64,000 nucleotides of DNA from Sepiola atlantica (lineage: Eukaryota > Mollusca > Cephalopoda > Sepiida > Sepiolidae): assembly GCA_963556195.1 (NCBI GenBank), contig OY744532.1:80571234-80635233 (forward strand), in the 5' to 3' direction. The notes beneath the pieces were generated by a model. That model made no database searches. It worked only from the letters and a program-made list of their open reading frames with translations, and had not been told where the DNA came from. The position numbers were made by a program, and so were the translations under genes. This document shows positions 36,440 to 47,224 of this stretch, one piece after another; positions within the stretch are counted from its first letter, which is position 1, and every line of letters starts with the position of its first letter.

Positions 36440-37631
36440 GTATGAAATATATTTATGGCAATTAAGCTACAAAGAAGCGTCCGCGTTTTATTTTTGCCGC
36501 GAATCGCCAGGCTAAGTCCACATATTTTACTGTTTGTTTTTATATATCCACATGGTGTTTAGTCTAGCTAACTACCCAGTCACAGTATTGGTTATTTCTC
36601 TTCTATGATTTGTTTATTTCATTAGGCAATGGCTGCGCTTCACTTAAACAAAGTATCGACTGCGCTTTACTTTACATTTCCTGGTTCATTTAGGTGCGTC
36701 GTATCTATTATGTGAATGTATCGAGTAAACAGTTTACCTGATTTTATTACGTGCGTTATTGGAATCATTTATATTCTATTTTTTGTTATACATAGCTACT
36801 TAAGGTCTTCATTTTGTTTTATTTTATATTTTTGATTTGTTGTATATGTGAATATTCCACTTTAAATTTGCTTTATGTTTGCAATTTATTGTTATTCCAC
36901 TTCTAAAGTTTAGTAAGTGTGAGATTATTTAAAATGTTAAGATTCTCGTAATAACAAAATCTACACGAGTCGTCAAAATAACTACATGTATTCGCCCACT
37001 GTACTATTTTCCACTTACTTATTGGCGAGCGTCTTCTTACTTTGAATTCCTACCCATGGTTTGTTATTCATGTTTTAAATTCACGTTTTTTGCTCTTCAA
37101 TATAATTTCATGGTCATTATACCTTGATTTAAACTCTAAAAATCAAATCAAATACAGGGTGTATGACATTGAAATGATGCGCATATTAACAGCTTTAAAT
37201 ATGTCCAGTAAAGTTAGTGAAAGTTATCGCTCGAAATCACGTCGAATTTTGTGATCTGCATACTTTCCTGACTTTTACCTTAAATAACATTATCGCGTAA
37301 ACAAATCTGAGCTAGATGGCTTCCTGCTAAATGCTTTTAATCGTGCAAGAGGTCAGGCTTTTACATAATACAAAGAAATCAAAACATATCTCTATAGCAA
37401 AAAGTAAATAAACAATCAGACTTACATAGAATTGAAAAAATGTATTTTGTTGATGATCGTAAAATTTAGTGAGTTCATATTTTTTAACTTGGGATGCTAT
37501 ACTAAATGCATATAGTATACGATTTTTGTCATAAAAATGGGACTGTCATATTTTGTGCGCCATAACGCCAGTATGAATATGACCTTTCAAATCTGTTTTT
37601 CTACATTTCTTCTTCTTCAATGCACTAAGTC
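36437..37631. other. Unassigned DNA with an old repeat remnant
   Basis: About 36895-37020 matches 5500-5640 in diverged form. No gene is seen; the frame at 37042-37254 is not recognised. Confidence 0.5.
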
Positions 37632-37633
37632 TA

Positions 37634-37840
37634 AACTGTGTCCATCGCTTTATTGCAGATTACAAAATAATCAATATTTCAGTAAATATAAGTAATAAAA
37701 AGCTGAAAATTACACCATCCAAGGACTGTATTAAGGTGAGATAAATCCTCGAATTTCATCAAAATTCATTTAATATTTAAAAAGTTATGTTATTTTTTTA
37801 ATATTCAAGGAATTTTCACCGTCCATTGCTTTATTGCAGG
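37634..37840 (+). repeat. Tc1-like left terminal inverted repeat
   Basis: The outer binding-site-like motif is at 37641-37658 and the inner one at 37822-37839, about 181 bp apart. The inner copy has one change (ATTG for ATCG). Confidence 0.93.
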
Positions 37841-37849
37841 TCTCATAAA

Positions 37850-38881
37850 ATGCCCAAAAAAGGACGTTTAACAGCTACCGAGAAGCAGAGGATTATTGCA
37901 GGACTAACAGAAGGACTCTCGATCATAAATTTAGCTACAGAACTAAAAAGGGATCCCCGAACTTTAGCTACATTCGTCAAGAACCCCAACATCAAGTCCA
38001 GGAAAGATAAGGGCACAAGGAGGAACCTTTCTGATCGGGATCTTCGAAAAATTCGTAGAGAGATTGTGCGCAACCCAAACAGCACCAGTGCAACAATTTT
38101 TGCGAGGGCTGGAGTCATACCAAGGTCCAGACAAGCCCGATGCAATGTACTGAATGAAATGGCAAGGAACATCAAACCTATTCCAAGGCCTCCATTGAGC
38201 CAAACCCACAAAGAAAAACGATTGGCTTGGGCACAAAAATATATGAAAATGGATTGCCAAAATGTTCTGTTTACAGATGAGGTTCGTGCTACCCTTGATG
38301 GACCGGACGGATGGGCCAAAGTTTTGAATCCAAATGGAACTCCAACGCCTTATATATTTCGTCGCCAACAGGGAGGTGGAGGCATAATGTTTTGGGCGGG
38401 AATTATTGGGGATAAGCTATGTGGGCCATTCCGAGTGCCAGAAGGTGTCAAGCTCACCAGCAATGCCTACACTGCCTTTCTAAATGAGAATTTGTTACCA
38501 TGGCTAGATGATCTTCCCTTGTCACGTCGTTTTAAGATTATTTTTATGCATGACAATGCCCCATCTCATGCTGCTAGGGCAACTACATCCTTCCTTGGAT
38601 CTCAGGGCTTTGTTGGAGAAACCCTCATATCCTGGCCACCGTGTTCTCCGGACCTTAACCCCATCGAACACCTATGGTCAATATTGAAACGAGGAGTTTA
38701 TGAGGGAGGAGAGCAGTTTTCTTCGAAGGATGCCCTTTGGAACAAAATAGTCGACGTTGCCAGAACCATTACTCCATCTCAGATCAAACAATTGACCTCC
38801 TCGGTGGACAAAAAGGTTGTTGAATGTAATTTCAAAACATGGGGGATATGTGGACAAATAATTCGTTTGTTTGACACTTAG
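37850..38881 (+). CDS. Tc1-like transposase, DD37E, intact
   Basis: Encodes a cut-and-paste transposase of 343 residues, a normal Tc1 length. The first ATG (37850) lies 10 bp inside the left inverted repeat. The same frame extends a few codons upstream but without an ATG. Residues 8-50 and about 58-110 look like the two helix-turn-helix DNA-binding parts, with TEKQRIIAGLTEG early and a basic RKDKGTRR linker that could serve for nuclear import. The DDE catalytic domain has D143 (FTDEV), D235 (FMHDNAPSHAA) and E273 (DLNPIEHLW). Between D143 and D235 are 91 residues, including the glycine-rich GGGGIMFWAG segment. Between D235 and E273 are exactly 37, so the signature is DD37E, not the classical DD34E. 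No stop or frameshift is present. AATAAA at 38996-39001 in the right inner repeat could serve for polyadenylation. It binds its own terminal repeats and inserts at TA. Confidence 0.95.
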   Translation: MPKKGRLTATEKQRIIAGLTEGLSIINLATELKRDPRTLATFVKNPNIKSRKDKGTRRNLSDRDLRKIRREIVRNPNSTSATIFARAGVIPRSRQARCNVLNEMARNIKPIPRPPLSQTHKEKRLAWAQKYMKMDCQNVLFTDEVRATLDGPDGWAKVLNPNGTPTPYIFRRQQGGGGIMFWAGIIGDKLCGPFRVPEGVKLTSNAYTAFLNENLLPWLDDLPLSRRFKIIFMHDNAPSHAARATTSFLGSQGFVGETLISWPPCSPDLNPIEHLWSILKRGVYEGGEQFSSKDALWNKIVDVARTITPSQIKQLTSSVDKKVVECNFKTWGICGQIIRLFDT

Positions 38882-38990
38882 CCCTCGGGATGTGCCTTTG
38901 CTTTTGTTAATTTTCCCCAGAAAATGTGTTCAATATAAATTTATGATGCTTTGGTATTGTTTTATTGAGCTAAAACATTATCTTAGAAGA

Positions 38991-39197
38991 CTTGCAATAA
39001 AGCGATGGACGGTGAAAATTCCTTGAATATTAAAAAAATAACATAACTTTTTAAATATAACATGAATTTTGATGAAATTTTAGGATTTATCTCACCTTAA
39101 TACAGTCCTTGGATGGTGTAATTTTCAGCTTTTTATAACTTATATTTACTGAAATATTGATTATTTTGTAATCTGCAATAAAGCGATGGACACAGTT
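38991..39197 (-). repeat. Tc1-like right terminal inverted repeat
   Basis: Inverted copy of the left arm with roughly eight differences over 207 bp. The inner motif is at about 38992-39009 and the outer at 39173-39190. Confidence 0.93.
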
Positions 39198-39199
39198 TA

Positions 39200-39654
39200 T
39201 TGTGGTTTTTCCATTTCTCTTTCTAGAATCGATGTATTTTAAATTATACGTATGTTGATGTCATGCAGGAAAAACAATCCAGTTTATAAAATTTAAACTA
39301 TATTGAGATTCTCAGACTTAAGACTTGTCGCTTCTTTTAATGAGGAAAATACTCTGAAGTATTGTTTCTTTAAGCCGAAGATGAAATTTAAAATATTTTT
39401 TCTTGTGTACGATGTTACAATTCCAGTTTTAATTTCAGATTTTTTTTAATGATTACGTAGAAGTCAGCGTTCGCATCTAATATTCATAAACTCCAAATAC
39501 AGCGTGTTTCTCTTCCTTGTTGTATCGATATCATATGTAAACGAATATATCTTATTAATAACAAAACATAATAAAGCCGTATTTTATTCATGGAAATGTT
39601 TTAAAAAGGCATATCATATTTTATAAAAACACTTGCTTATTTTTTATTGCAACC
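39200..39654. other. Unassigned AT-rich DNA
   Basis: Nothing recognisable. Confidence 0.5.
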
Positions 39655-39760
39655 CCGAAGCACGACATAACAACGGTAAGTGTTACACGTTTCACTCTGG
39701 ATCGAATGGTGGTAGGTTCGAATCTATATGGGCGCGATGGGATTAAGTTAATTGTTTACT
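39655..39760 (+). repeat. tRNA-like fragment (box B)
   Basis: GTAGGTTCGAATCTA is a good T-arm/box B match, and TAACAACGGTAAGTG about 45 bp upstream is a weak box A. A probable SINE head remnant. Confidence 0.4.
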
Positions 39761-40865
39761 TTTTGGACACACACATGTGACTTATTCATTATTTATTGCA
39801 ATAAACCAAACTTAAGAAAAAACAATGTTCAGAAAATATATTGTGTTAATTAAGCCATTTAATTCAGAAGAAAATGGGTGTTTGCTTTGAATAATAAGTC
39901 AGCCATTTTAATGAATGACTTGAGAAATAAATCTCATATGGATAATACATAATTTACTTGTAATATAATTTTAATCATTAAAAAATGTATTTATTTACCA
40001 AAAGTAATTTGAATGATTTGATTACTAAATTGAATCTACTAGAATGCTTTTCGGTTTCTAAGCAAAACAGTCGAGTAATCCATCCCCTATTATATTTATG
40101 AATTGATCACTATAGTCGAGCATTAAATAACATTAATTTAAAAGAATTTGTGTAGAAATATTAACATACACAGCAGACATAATCTCACAGATCTGCGGGG
40201 TGTTATCTTACATAACATAAACTTTTACAATCACTGCCGGAACTTACTCATCTTCATAAGTGAAAGTATTCTGATATTGTTTAGTGTCTTGATTTATAAC
40301 AGAAGAGTGAACTCGGTGGTTTGATATGTCTACACGACACGGGGCTGTAGCTATTCGTTAAACCAGAGTATCATTATTATGTTATGCTGTTTTTTTCTTT
40401 ACATGTAAGAATGCATACAAAATATATGCGTGTGTAATTTTCGAATTTTCGTCACAGTCAATTTCTTTACCTTTGGGATCAAAACTTCAATCACTGTAAT
40501 ATTCGCACATTTTTCGGCATGTCCGCAATACACAACACATTGATATACATAATTAAGTTTTCTCCGCTATTGAAAGCTTATCGCTCGGAGAACAGTTACA
40601 TGTCCGCTGCAACTTGGCTTCTCTTGTCATCGTCTTGTTCAAAGAATTCATTTAGCATCTTTAAAGACCAATTCTTTCTGGCAACGCATTCAGGTACTTT
40701 AAGGCTTCGTTTGACATATAAAATGGAGAACATCGCTTAGTGACACTTCTAGATATTAAGCGAATGTATTTAAAAACTAGATTCTGCATTTAACATATGC
40801 ACTTGCGCACATATATCTTCATTTCATTGCATGAATGCAGTCATGTTTAAATAGGCGAATATACG
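39761..40865. other. Unassigned AT-rich DNA
   Basis: Nothing recognisable. Confidence 0.5.
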
Positions 40866-41029
40866 AAGAAAATGTAAGTAACGTTCGTATGTTTAGATAT
40901 GTATTTCCGTCTAAAATGTATTTTCTAAACTAAAAAAAAAGTTATTTATGCACAATGTTATCATGGATGATCGTCGTGCACTTAAACATCTCGGACTCTA
41001 TAAGTAAGGTAAATGTGTAGGTATTAGCA
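40866..41029 (+). repeat. Dispersed repeat, copy 2
   Basis: Partner of 36211-36379, same orientation, also ending at a TA array. Confidence 0.85.
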
Positions 41030-41033
41030 TATA

Positions 41034-41092
<59 letters not shown>
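41030..41092. repeat. (TA)n microsatellite
   Basis: Follows the dispersed repeat. Confidence 0.97.
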
Positions 41093-41096
<4 letters not shown>

Positions 41097-41297
41097 TTTA
41101 AAGGGGAACACAACTAGACAAATGTTCGGGTTGGTTATACGTCTGTTGAGCGAGATCAAGGTCTATATATTAATTATGTGTACAACCCGAGTGTGTGTCT
41201 AGTTGTTACCCCTTTACCATTTATGCATGCTCTGTTTAAATGTACATTGGGCTCTCTTACTCGAATCTCCATCGAAATAATTCGAACCTGTATACAC

Positions 41298-41317
41298 ACA
41301 CACTCTCTCTGTCTCTG

Positions 41318-41391
<74 letters not shown>
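41298..41391. repeat. (CT)n(TA)n compound microsatellite
   Basis: About 20 CT units then about 25 TA units. Confidence 0.97.
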
Positions 41392-41396
<5 letters not shown>

Positions 41397-41636
41397 TTAT
41401 TTTACTTCTGTCGCAGTTTTCAGAAACCAATAAGCCTCTGCCTGTGGCTTACACCTGCTCTCTATATGAGATACATAGACATTCCAATATTTTATTAAAG
41501 ATCTCTTTTATCTCTCAAATGTTGAGTTGGTAAAAGAGTTTAGATCATTAATTTCCTCTTCCCAATTGACCAGTTTATGATGTTATAGTATATGTTACTA
41601 TTGGTCACTTGGTTTTACTGGATTCCAGGACTAGAA

Positions 41637-41870
41637 TTCATCTGATCTGGTGAAGTATCCACTTACGTGTTGTTACCAGAAGTAACATTACTTGGAAAAG
41701 GTGTCTTATACGTCGTGTGAGCTAAAGTCGAAGATATCTTATTTTGAACATGTAGGGTGAAGTATACTTGCCAGATTGTCCTGACAGACCCTTGTACAGA
41801 GAGACCGACGACACTCAGGGATGGTGCCAGTAGGTAATTTAAACCATATGTATATGCGTGTGTAGCAAAA
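41637..41870 (+). repeat. Dispersed repeat, shorter copy
   Basis: Partner of 15580-16450; see there for shared blocks. Confidence 0.5.
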
Positions 41871-41958
41871 TAAGTATTGAAGTAAATAAAAATATCGTTT
41901 CGTCTGAGAAAATTTGTTGATGTTAATTCACGGGAATTATATAAATAATCTATATATT

Positions 41959-42282
41959 AATACGATAGCATGTGTGTTCGGGTGTCACGCTTACATCAAA
42001 AGCTCTGCGCATGCCTACCGTACCTAGATTTGGAAAAGCATTAAATATACTTAATTTTCGTCAAATTTGCAAATATTCCCTTTTGGCGCAACGGTTAGCG
42101 AAGTAGTGTTTTTACATCGGTGGTTGACGTCGGCCCGACTGCTTTATAGTTCGATACAAACCAACCTCTAAGATTGTTTTCTACATCGAAGAGAGGGAGG
42201 GAGGTAGAGAAGGGACGATCGGGAAGACACATATCAATACGATAGCGCGTGTGTTATTTTGTGTGTCACGCTTACATCAAAA
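41959..42282 (+). repeat. Direct repeats flanking a tRNA-headed element
   Basis: AATACGATAGC plus a TGTGTCACGCTTACATCAAAAGC-like block occurs at about 41959 and again 277 bp later at 42236. Between them, a box A (TGGCGCAACGG, 42084-42094) and box B (AGTTCGATAC, 42148-42157) are 64 bp apart, as in tRNA-derived SINEs. The unit length and the tandem arrangement resemble the ribozyme arrays, but I found no hammerhead core here. Confidence 0.6.
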
Positions 42283-42597
42283 GCAACGACCTTTCGAATC
42301 TTTGTATGCTACTCATGAATTATAGCCAACTTTAATTAAATATGAAACATTTACAAAGTAAGGTTAAGTCGTCGAAATATTATTATCAATATCGAAATAT
42401 TGTATACAAAAAAATTTTCTAAATTGTTTCATAGATTCTTCATTTTAAAATAAATCAATATACAAGTTAAATCTTATCATATTTTATTCAAACACGTATA
42501 GGTTAGGAACAAGATAATTAGTATTGAAAACATCATTTCGTGTAATTTACACGGATCCCGCTAGTATAGTAGAAATATATTTATTCCAATTCACTCC
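42283..42597. other. Unassigned AT-rich DNA
   Basis: Nothing recognisable. Confidence 0.5.
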
Positions 42598-42990
42598 CTT
42601 ACTCTCTCAATCTCTCTCACTCTCTCTCGTTCTCTCTCTCGCTCGCTCTCTCTCTCTCTATATATATATATATGAATATATATATATAAATATGTATATA
42701 CATAAATATATATATATATAATTATGTATATATATATATATATGTATATCTATATATATATTAGTATAAATATGTATATATATAAATATGTATATGTATA
42801 TATATATATATAAATATGTATATCTATATATATATTAGTATAAATATGTATATATATATAAATATGTATATATATATATATAAATATGTATATATATATA
42901 AATATATATAAATATGTATATATATATATATATATATAAATATGTATATACTATATATGAATATGTATATATATATATATAAATATGTAT
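42598..42990. repeat. (CT)n and complex TA microsatellite
   Basis: CT units, then many short TA runs broken by AAATATGTAT, a higher-order pattern also seen at 43908-44160. Confidence 0.95.
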
Positions 42991-43017
42991 GAAATATTTG
43001 TTATTGTTTATTTTTTA

Positions 43018-43069
43018 TCTATGGACGTATACGTTTCGTCTCTTTTCAATCGAGACTCATCAGCATAGA
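43018..43069 (-). ncRNA. Type I hammerhead ribozyme (family C, locus 2)
   Basis: Stem I is TCTATG/CATAGA; core CTGATGA; stem II is GTCTC/GAGAC, where locus 1 has GTCTT/AAGAC; then GAAA, stem III CGTATACG and the GTC cleavage triplet with the cut between 43024 and 43023. The U-A to C-G swap keeps the stem paired. Confidence 0.85.
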
Positions 43070-43358
43070 AGTACAACTATTCACCACCGGTCACACGATT
43101 CGAAACCCTGGACTACAAGTATTTTCCAACCCCAGTCCAACGTCGCTAACCGCTAGGCCAGTTCTGAACAGCTTATAAACAATGATAAGTTTAACACATT
43201 AACGGCGGAGAAGCGTACAGGCATTCTAACTTCTATAAGTGAAGGAACGATCATATAAAGCAAGTGACGCTACGCTGTGTTACTACTACATTTTACAGTG
43301 CTCTACTTTTTTTAACGAGGAGCTTCAAATATAAAATATTTGTTATTGTTTATTTTTA

Positions 43359-43384
43359 TCTATGGACGTATACGTTTCGTCTCT

Positions 43385-43385
<1 letters not shown>
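43359..43385 (-). ncRNA. Truncated hammerhead (family C)
   Basis: The 3' half only: part of stem II, GAAA, stem III and the 3' strand of stem I. The core CTGATGA is missing because a TA array replaces it. Confidence 0.7.

Positions 43386-43432
<47 letters not shown>
43386..43432. repeat. (TA)n microsatellite
   Basis: Lies between the truncated ribozyme and the MITE. Confidence 0.97.
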
Positions 43433-43434
43433 TG

Positions 43435-43815
43435 TAAGGTGAGTCAATGAAAATAGTTAGACCTGTAAATGGAAACAGATCAATATCTTCAGTTGTTCAG
43501 AACAAGGAGCATTTAGTAAATAAACATATTTATTAAGTGACTTTCATTTACACACCCGTTTGAACTTTTAAAGACTTTTAAAAAAAAACTTTTAAAAACA
43601 ACTTTTTCCAAATTTTTTATATTGACTGTTCTTATCTGCCAACTTATCAATCACTACTTCCTCTTATTATAAGATTTTTATCTTTTAAAAGCCGTGCAAT
43701 TGAAAGAGAAGAAGAATAAATATTTGTATTTACTAAATTCTCCTTGTTCTGAACAACTGAAGATATTGATCGGTTTCCATTTACAGGTCTAACTATTTTT
43801 CATTGACTCACCTTA
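43435..43815. mobile_element. 381-bp MITE with about 86-bp TIRs
   Basis: TIRs 43435-43520 and 43729-43815 start TAAGGTGAGTCAATGAAAA and are almost identical, with an indel and two or three substitutions. The outer TA could be the target duplication of a Tc1/mariner-type element. The centre is AT-rich and non-coding. It does not share TIRs with the two transposons in the window. Confidence 0.88.
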
Positions 43816-43907
43816 TTTTTGCTCTATCCAGTATATTGAGCTTTCCTACTCTCACGATAGGTCTAATTCTCTAAAAGTTATTTTTTAGTTATAAACCTTC
43901 ACATATT
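43816..43907 (+). repeat. Fragment of the HHR family I element
   Basis: GCTCTATCCAGTATATTGAGC, then GATAGGTCTAATTCTCTAAAAGTT-like sequence, is related to 62347-62405, 63136-63160 and (inverted) 24195-24265. Confidence 0.55.
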
Positions 43908-43942
43908 AATATGTATATATATATATATAAATATGTATATAT

Positions 43943-43989
<47 letters not shown>

Positions 43990-44162
43990 TGTATATATAT
44001 ATATAAATATGTATATATATATAAATATGTATATATATATATAAATATGTATATATATATACATATGTATATATATATATATAAATATGTGTATATATAT
44101 ATATATATAAATATGTATATATATAAATATGTATATATATATATATATATATAAATATCTAT

Positions 44163-44224
<62 letters not shown>
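43908..44224. repeat. Complex TA microsatellite
   Basis: TA runs alternating with AAATATGTA. Confidence 0.95.
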
Positions 44225-44226
<2 letters not shown>

Positions 44227-44850
44227 CTTGGCGTCTGAGTTGGATCGGGTTTCCCCAGATTTCAAGCATTAAATGCCTTTTTCCATAACCTCTGCAACTC
44301 ATGTTGCGTATCACAACATCCGTGTACCATTGGTTTTTCGCTAGCCAAAAAAGTGTCCTTCTTTTGGATATGAGTGACAATAAACCCCCCTAATGCCCCA
44401 TTACTATTTGCACATTTCCAGTGGAGGTCTGGTTGATAGTGTTCCTTATCGGTCATTCGGTCTTATTTGATCCTTCACAACGATAGTGTGCGCTAACATG
44501 CTAAAATAGTGCCTTCAGTAATATTATTACTCACAATAAGTTATCACACAGGTCATTGTCAGTGATTGCTCTCCCACAACTCTGTGATGTACGCTGTAGT
44601 CTGAGTGACAACAAACCTCCCTAGAGTTCTAGTACTCCCCACTTCTTTTCGATAACAGCGGCAGAAATCTTACTGTATCGGGACAACTGCTTACCATTGA
44701 TTTCTCGCTGGTGAAAAGCATTGGTCTTCTCTGGAATGTATGTGGTAATAAGTATCCCCAAGGCCTCAGCACTTTCCGAAGTCTTCTAGTGGATGTCTGG
44801 TTTGTGCTACCCCTCCTCGGTCATCTCATCCTTTTTCACCTTTTACAATA
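44225..44850 (+). repeat. Diverged repeats around GAGTGACAAYAAACC
   Basis: Three related segments carry GAGTGACAATAAACC (about 44371), GAGTGACAACAAACC (about 44602) and GTGGTAATAAGTATCC (about 44750). The first and third also share ACCATTGRTTTYTCGCT and GTCTGGTT. This is an old, irregular duplication with no gene. Confidence 0.5.
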
Positions 44851-45017
44851 ACTTCGTGTCGCGCTTTCAATGAATTTGCGGCGTGAGAGAGCGTGTTCGC
44901 ACATACTGCTTTCATTACTATCAAACTTCAACCTCAGGCTCGGTCTTTATACCCAAAGCAGCCACCTAGCAAAAGTCGCATTAAAACAATACAATATATT
45001 ACACAACTGCAACCTAG

Positions 45018-45018
<1 letters not shown>

Positions 45019-45062
<44 letters not shown>
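45019..45062. repeat. (TA)n microsatellite
   Basis: Uninterrupted TA array. Confidence 0.97.
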
Positions 45063-45064
<2 letters not shown>

Positions 45065-45260
45065 AAAAATAGCAAGCTCTCATTGCTAATCAAATCATTT
45101 TAATACATCTCTTTCAAATTTAACCCGTATTTTCTATTTTTTGAAATTCATACATATTTTTGTTTTTCTCCTCCTCTTTAACCTTTTTTCCGTTTGTTCA
45201 TTTCTCACACGTTTTGTCTATCACGGGATTTCATGTTCATGAATTACCATGTACCCTACC

Positions 45261-45262
<2 letters not shown>
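45063..45262 (+). repeat. Diverged local repeat, copy 1
   Basis: TTTGTTTTTCTCCTCCTCTTTAA-like sequence and TTTTTTCCGTTTGTTCATTT resemble 45773-45835. Both copies run into a TA array. Confidence 0.5.

Positions 45263-45322
<60 letters not shown>
45263..45322. repeat. (TA)n microsatellite
   Basis: Uninterrupted TA array. Confidence 0.97.
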
Positions 45323-45326
<4 letters not shown>

Positions 45327-45835
45327 TGTCGGTACAAGATTGCCATTGCTTTTTAAAACCTAATTTGTGACAAATTAGCAGACCAATCTCTGATTCATTC
45401 AGATTAATCTTTGGGTTCTAGCATTCAGTGGTTCAATTTCATGCCCACTCCCATTTTTTGTTTATCCTGGCCAGCTCCTCTGTCTTCTTCCCTCTTATCG
45501 CCTTTTACTCCTTCCCCTACCGCTTTCCCCATACTTGCTCATTATGTGTGAAAGTGAAAAAGAAAATAAATAAACATATAAAAAGAAGAATAAGAAACAC
45601 AGAAGAATGTGTCACCCACTTGTCATATTTTAACGTCACTTAATGTCTTCTCATATGGTCCAATCGGATCATCCTTTCCTATACCCGTGTGTGCCTTCAA
45701 AATAAAATCATTTCCAAATTTTTGCTTTTTCTGAAGACGTTCGTCAACATTAACGAAACTTGTCAAATCTCTTGTTTTTGTTTTCTTCTGCTCTTTAATC
45801 TGTTTTCCGTTCGTAATTTTTCACACATTATTTTC

Positions 45836-45838
<3 letters not shown>
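45323..45838. other. Unassigned DNA with diverged local repeat, copy 2
   Basis: The end of this stretch (45773-45835) is the second copy of the local repeat. Nothing else recognised. Confidence 0.45.

Positions 45839-45906
<68 letters not shown>
45839..45906. repeat. (TA)n microsatellite
   Basis: Uninterrupted TA array. Confidence 0.97.
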
Positions 45907-45910
<4 letters not shown>

Positions 45911-46340
45911 AATACCCGTGAGAAAGTCGTTATTGTCATGATACAGAATGACTATAATTTTCTTAGAATAAACCAGTATGATATTATATTTTATGTCTTT
46001 CGGTAAACTTTTTTGTTCTGTTTTCGTCTGCTCTTTCTGTACCATAGGAAAGAAAGGTCAGTCAGAAAGGTTATACCGCATGGACACTATTGTATAAAGA
46101 CTCTGATATATCTAATTTATATATGTGTATATGTAAAGTTAATAGTTCTTGTTATATCAGTTCGAGTTACAGAGTTACCAGTTACTTTGGCATTACTCTG
46201 CCGGAATTTCTAGCGCCATGTTCCCCCGTCCTTGTCTGCAGTTACGCCATCTAAGCCAGGAGGAAACATACGTGCGTTTTTATTCATATTTGTAATGTGA
46301 AAAATGATATGTCGTTCACTTTTCATATTTTGTTGAGTTG

Positions 46341-46341
<1 letters not shown>
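45907..46341. other. Unassigned DNA
   Basis: Nothing recognisable. Confidence 0.5.

Positions 46342-46412
<71 letters not shown>
46342..46412. repeat. (TA)n microsatellite
   Basis: Uninterrupted TA array. Confidence 0.97.
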
Positions 46413-46414
<2 letters not shown>

Positions 46415-47224
46415 CTCTTTTATATCTTTTTACATTTATCATATTGTTTGATATATTCCGTAGTAAAAATATACATTTTTTCTCTCTCAGACAGGCAAAG
46501 ACGTGAAATATGAAATAAAAATAAAGTAAAAGATATATTTACTTTAATTTTACCTAAGACAAAACATATTGCAAGTGAGACGTAAGTGGTGTCTGTAGTT
46601 AGGGAGTTGTGTAGCAAGATGTCTGTTTCGATTATATTTAAATGTAATTATGTTTGTACAGTGACAAAACCAGAGAACAGGGGGGATTACAAAAGCAAAC
46701 AATCTAAAACAAAACAGTTATTAGAAAAGAAATCTACGGTAATTTTTGGACTCAAGAATGAAGGTGTGGGATTTTGCTGCTTGTCACGTTGGTTCGGGCT
46801 ATTTATGCTGAGAGGGTGTTATCAGAATTTCATCGACATCATACGTTTTACTATAGACAACATTATTGTGTATGACATAAGAACATACCACAATACAAAT
46901 GTATATTACAGAATATAAATATATTAGAAGCTCTTTATAAACAAAATGCTAATTAAGAATATTCAAATTTATTGCTGGTCACCTTAAATATTGTATTTCA
47001 AATCTTATATGTATCACAGACTTAAATAAGCAAACGTCGTTTTGATATTACTATAGTTAGGATAGGTGAGAAACCTTCTGATTTATTCATTTAGATATCT
47101 ATGTTGGATTGCAACTTTGTTCTATTGAGATTGTCATTCATTTCTGCCTGTCTTGAGAACGTGTTACTGTACCGCCGCTTCTCCAATTTGCTCGTTGTGT
47201 CGTATTATGCTAGGACCCGTTTTT
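46413..47224. other. Unassigned DNA
   Basis: The open frame at 46586-46918 has no recognisable domain. Confidence 0.45.

Larger units (their letters stand above)
37634..39197 (+). mobile_element. Complete Tc1-like transposon, IR/DR type
   Basis: The element is 1,564 bp, flanked by TA on both sides (37632-37633 and 39198-39199). The outermost 27 bp at each end, including the TA, are exact inverted copies. Arms of about 207 bp (37634-37840 and 38991-39197) are about 96% identical. Each arm has a repeated motif, TCCATYGCTTTATTGCAG, once near its outer and once at its inner end. This is the inverted-repeat/direct-repeat plan known from Sleeping Beauty-like elements, where the motifs are transposase binding sites. 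With an unbroken transposase gene it is a plausible autonomous and fairly recent insertion. Confidence 0.95.
42991..43385 (-). mobile_element. Retrozyme-like tandem array (family C, locus 2)
   Basis: One full unit plus the start of the next, on the minus strand, 341 bp apart (predicted monomer plus-strand span 43024-43364). It has the same A box (43150-43160), B-box-like stretch (43096-43107) and hammerhead as locus 1. The second ribozyme is cut off in stem II at 43385, where a TA array begins. Sequence differences from locus 1 include paired changes in stem II. Confidence 0.8.

Noticed and set aside
37826..37849. Extended N-terminus for the Tc1 transposase starting at TTG
   Set aside because: TTG is not a normal animal start and the stretch lies in the inverted repeat. 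The ATG at 37850 gives the usual Tc1 start.
37843..38368. Two minus-strand frames of 158 and 134 codons
   Set aside because: They are antisense shadows of the Tc1 transposase and have no domain.
45741..45790. Hammerhead candidate CTGAAGACGTT...AACGAAAC with GTC
   Set aside because: Only three stem II pairs with an unpaired base, and stem I is just T/A pairs; likely chance.
46586..46918. 110-codon frame as a gene
   Set aside because: No recognisable domain, no supporting splice pattern, and a composition like the flanking AT-rich DNA.
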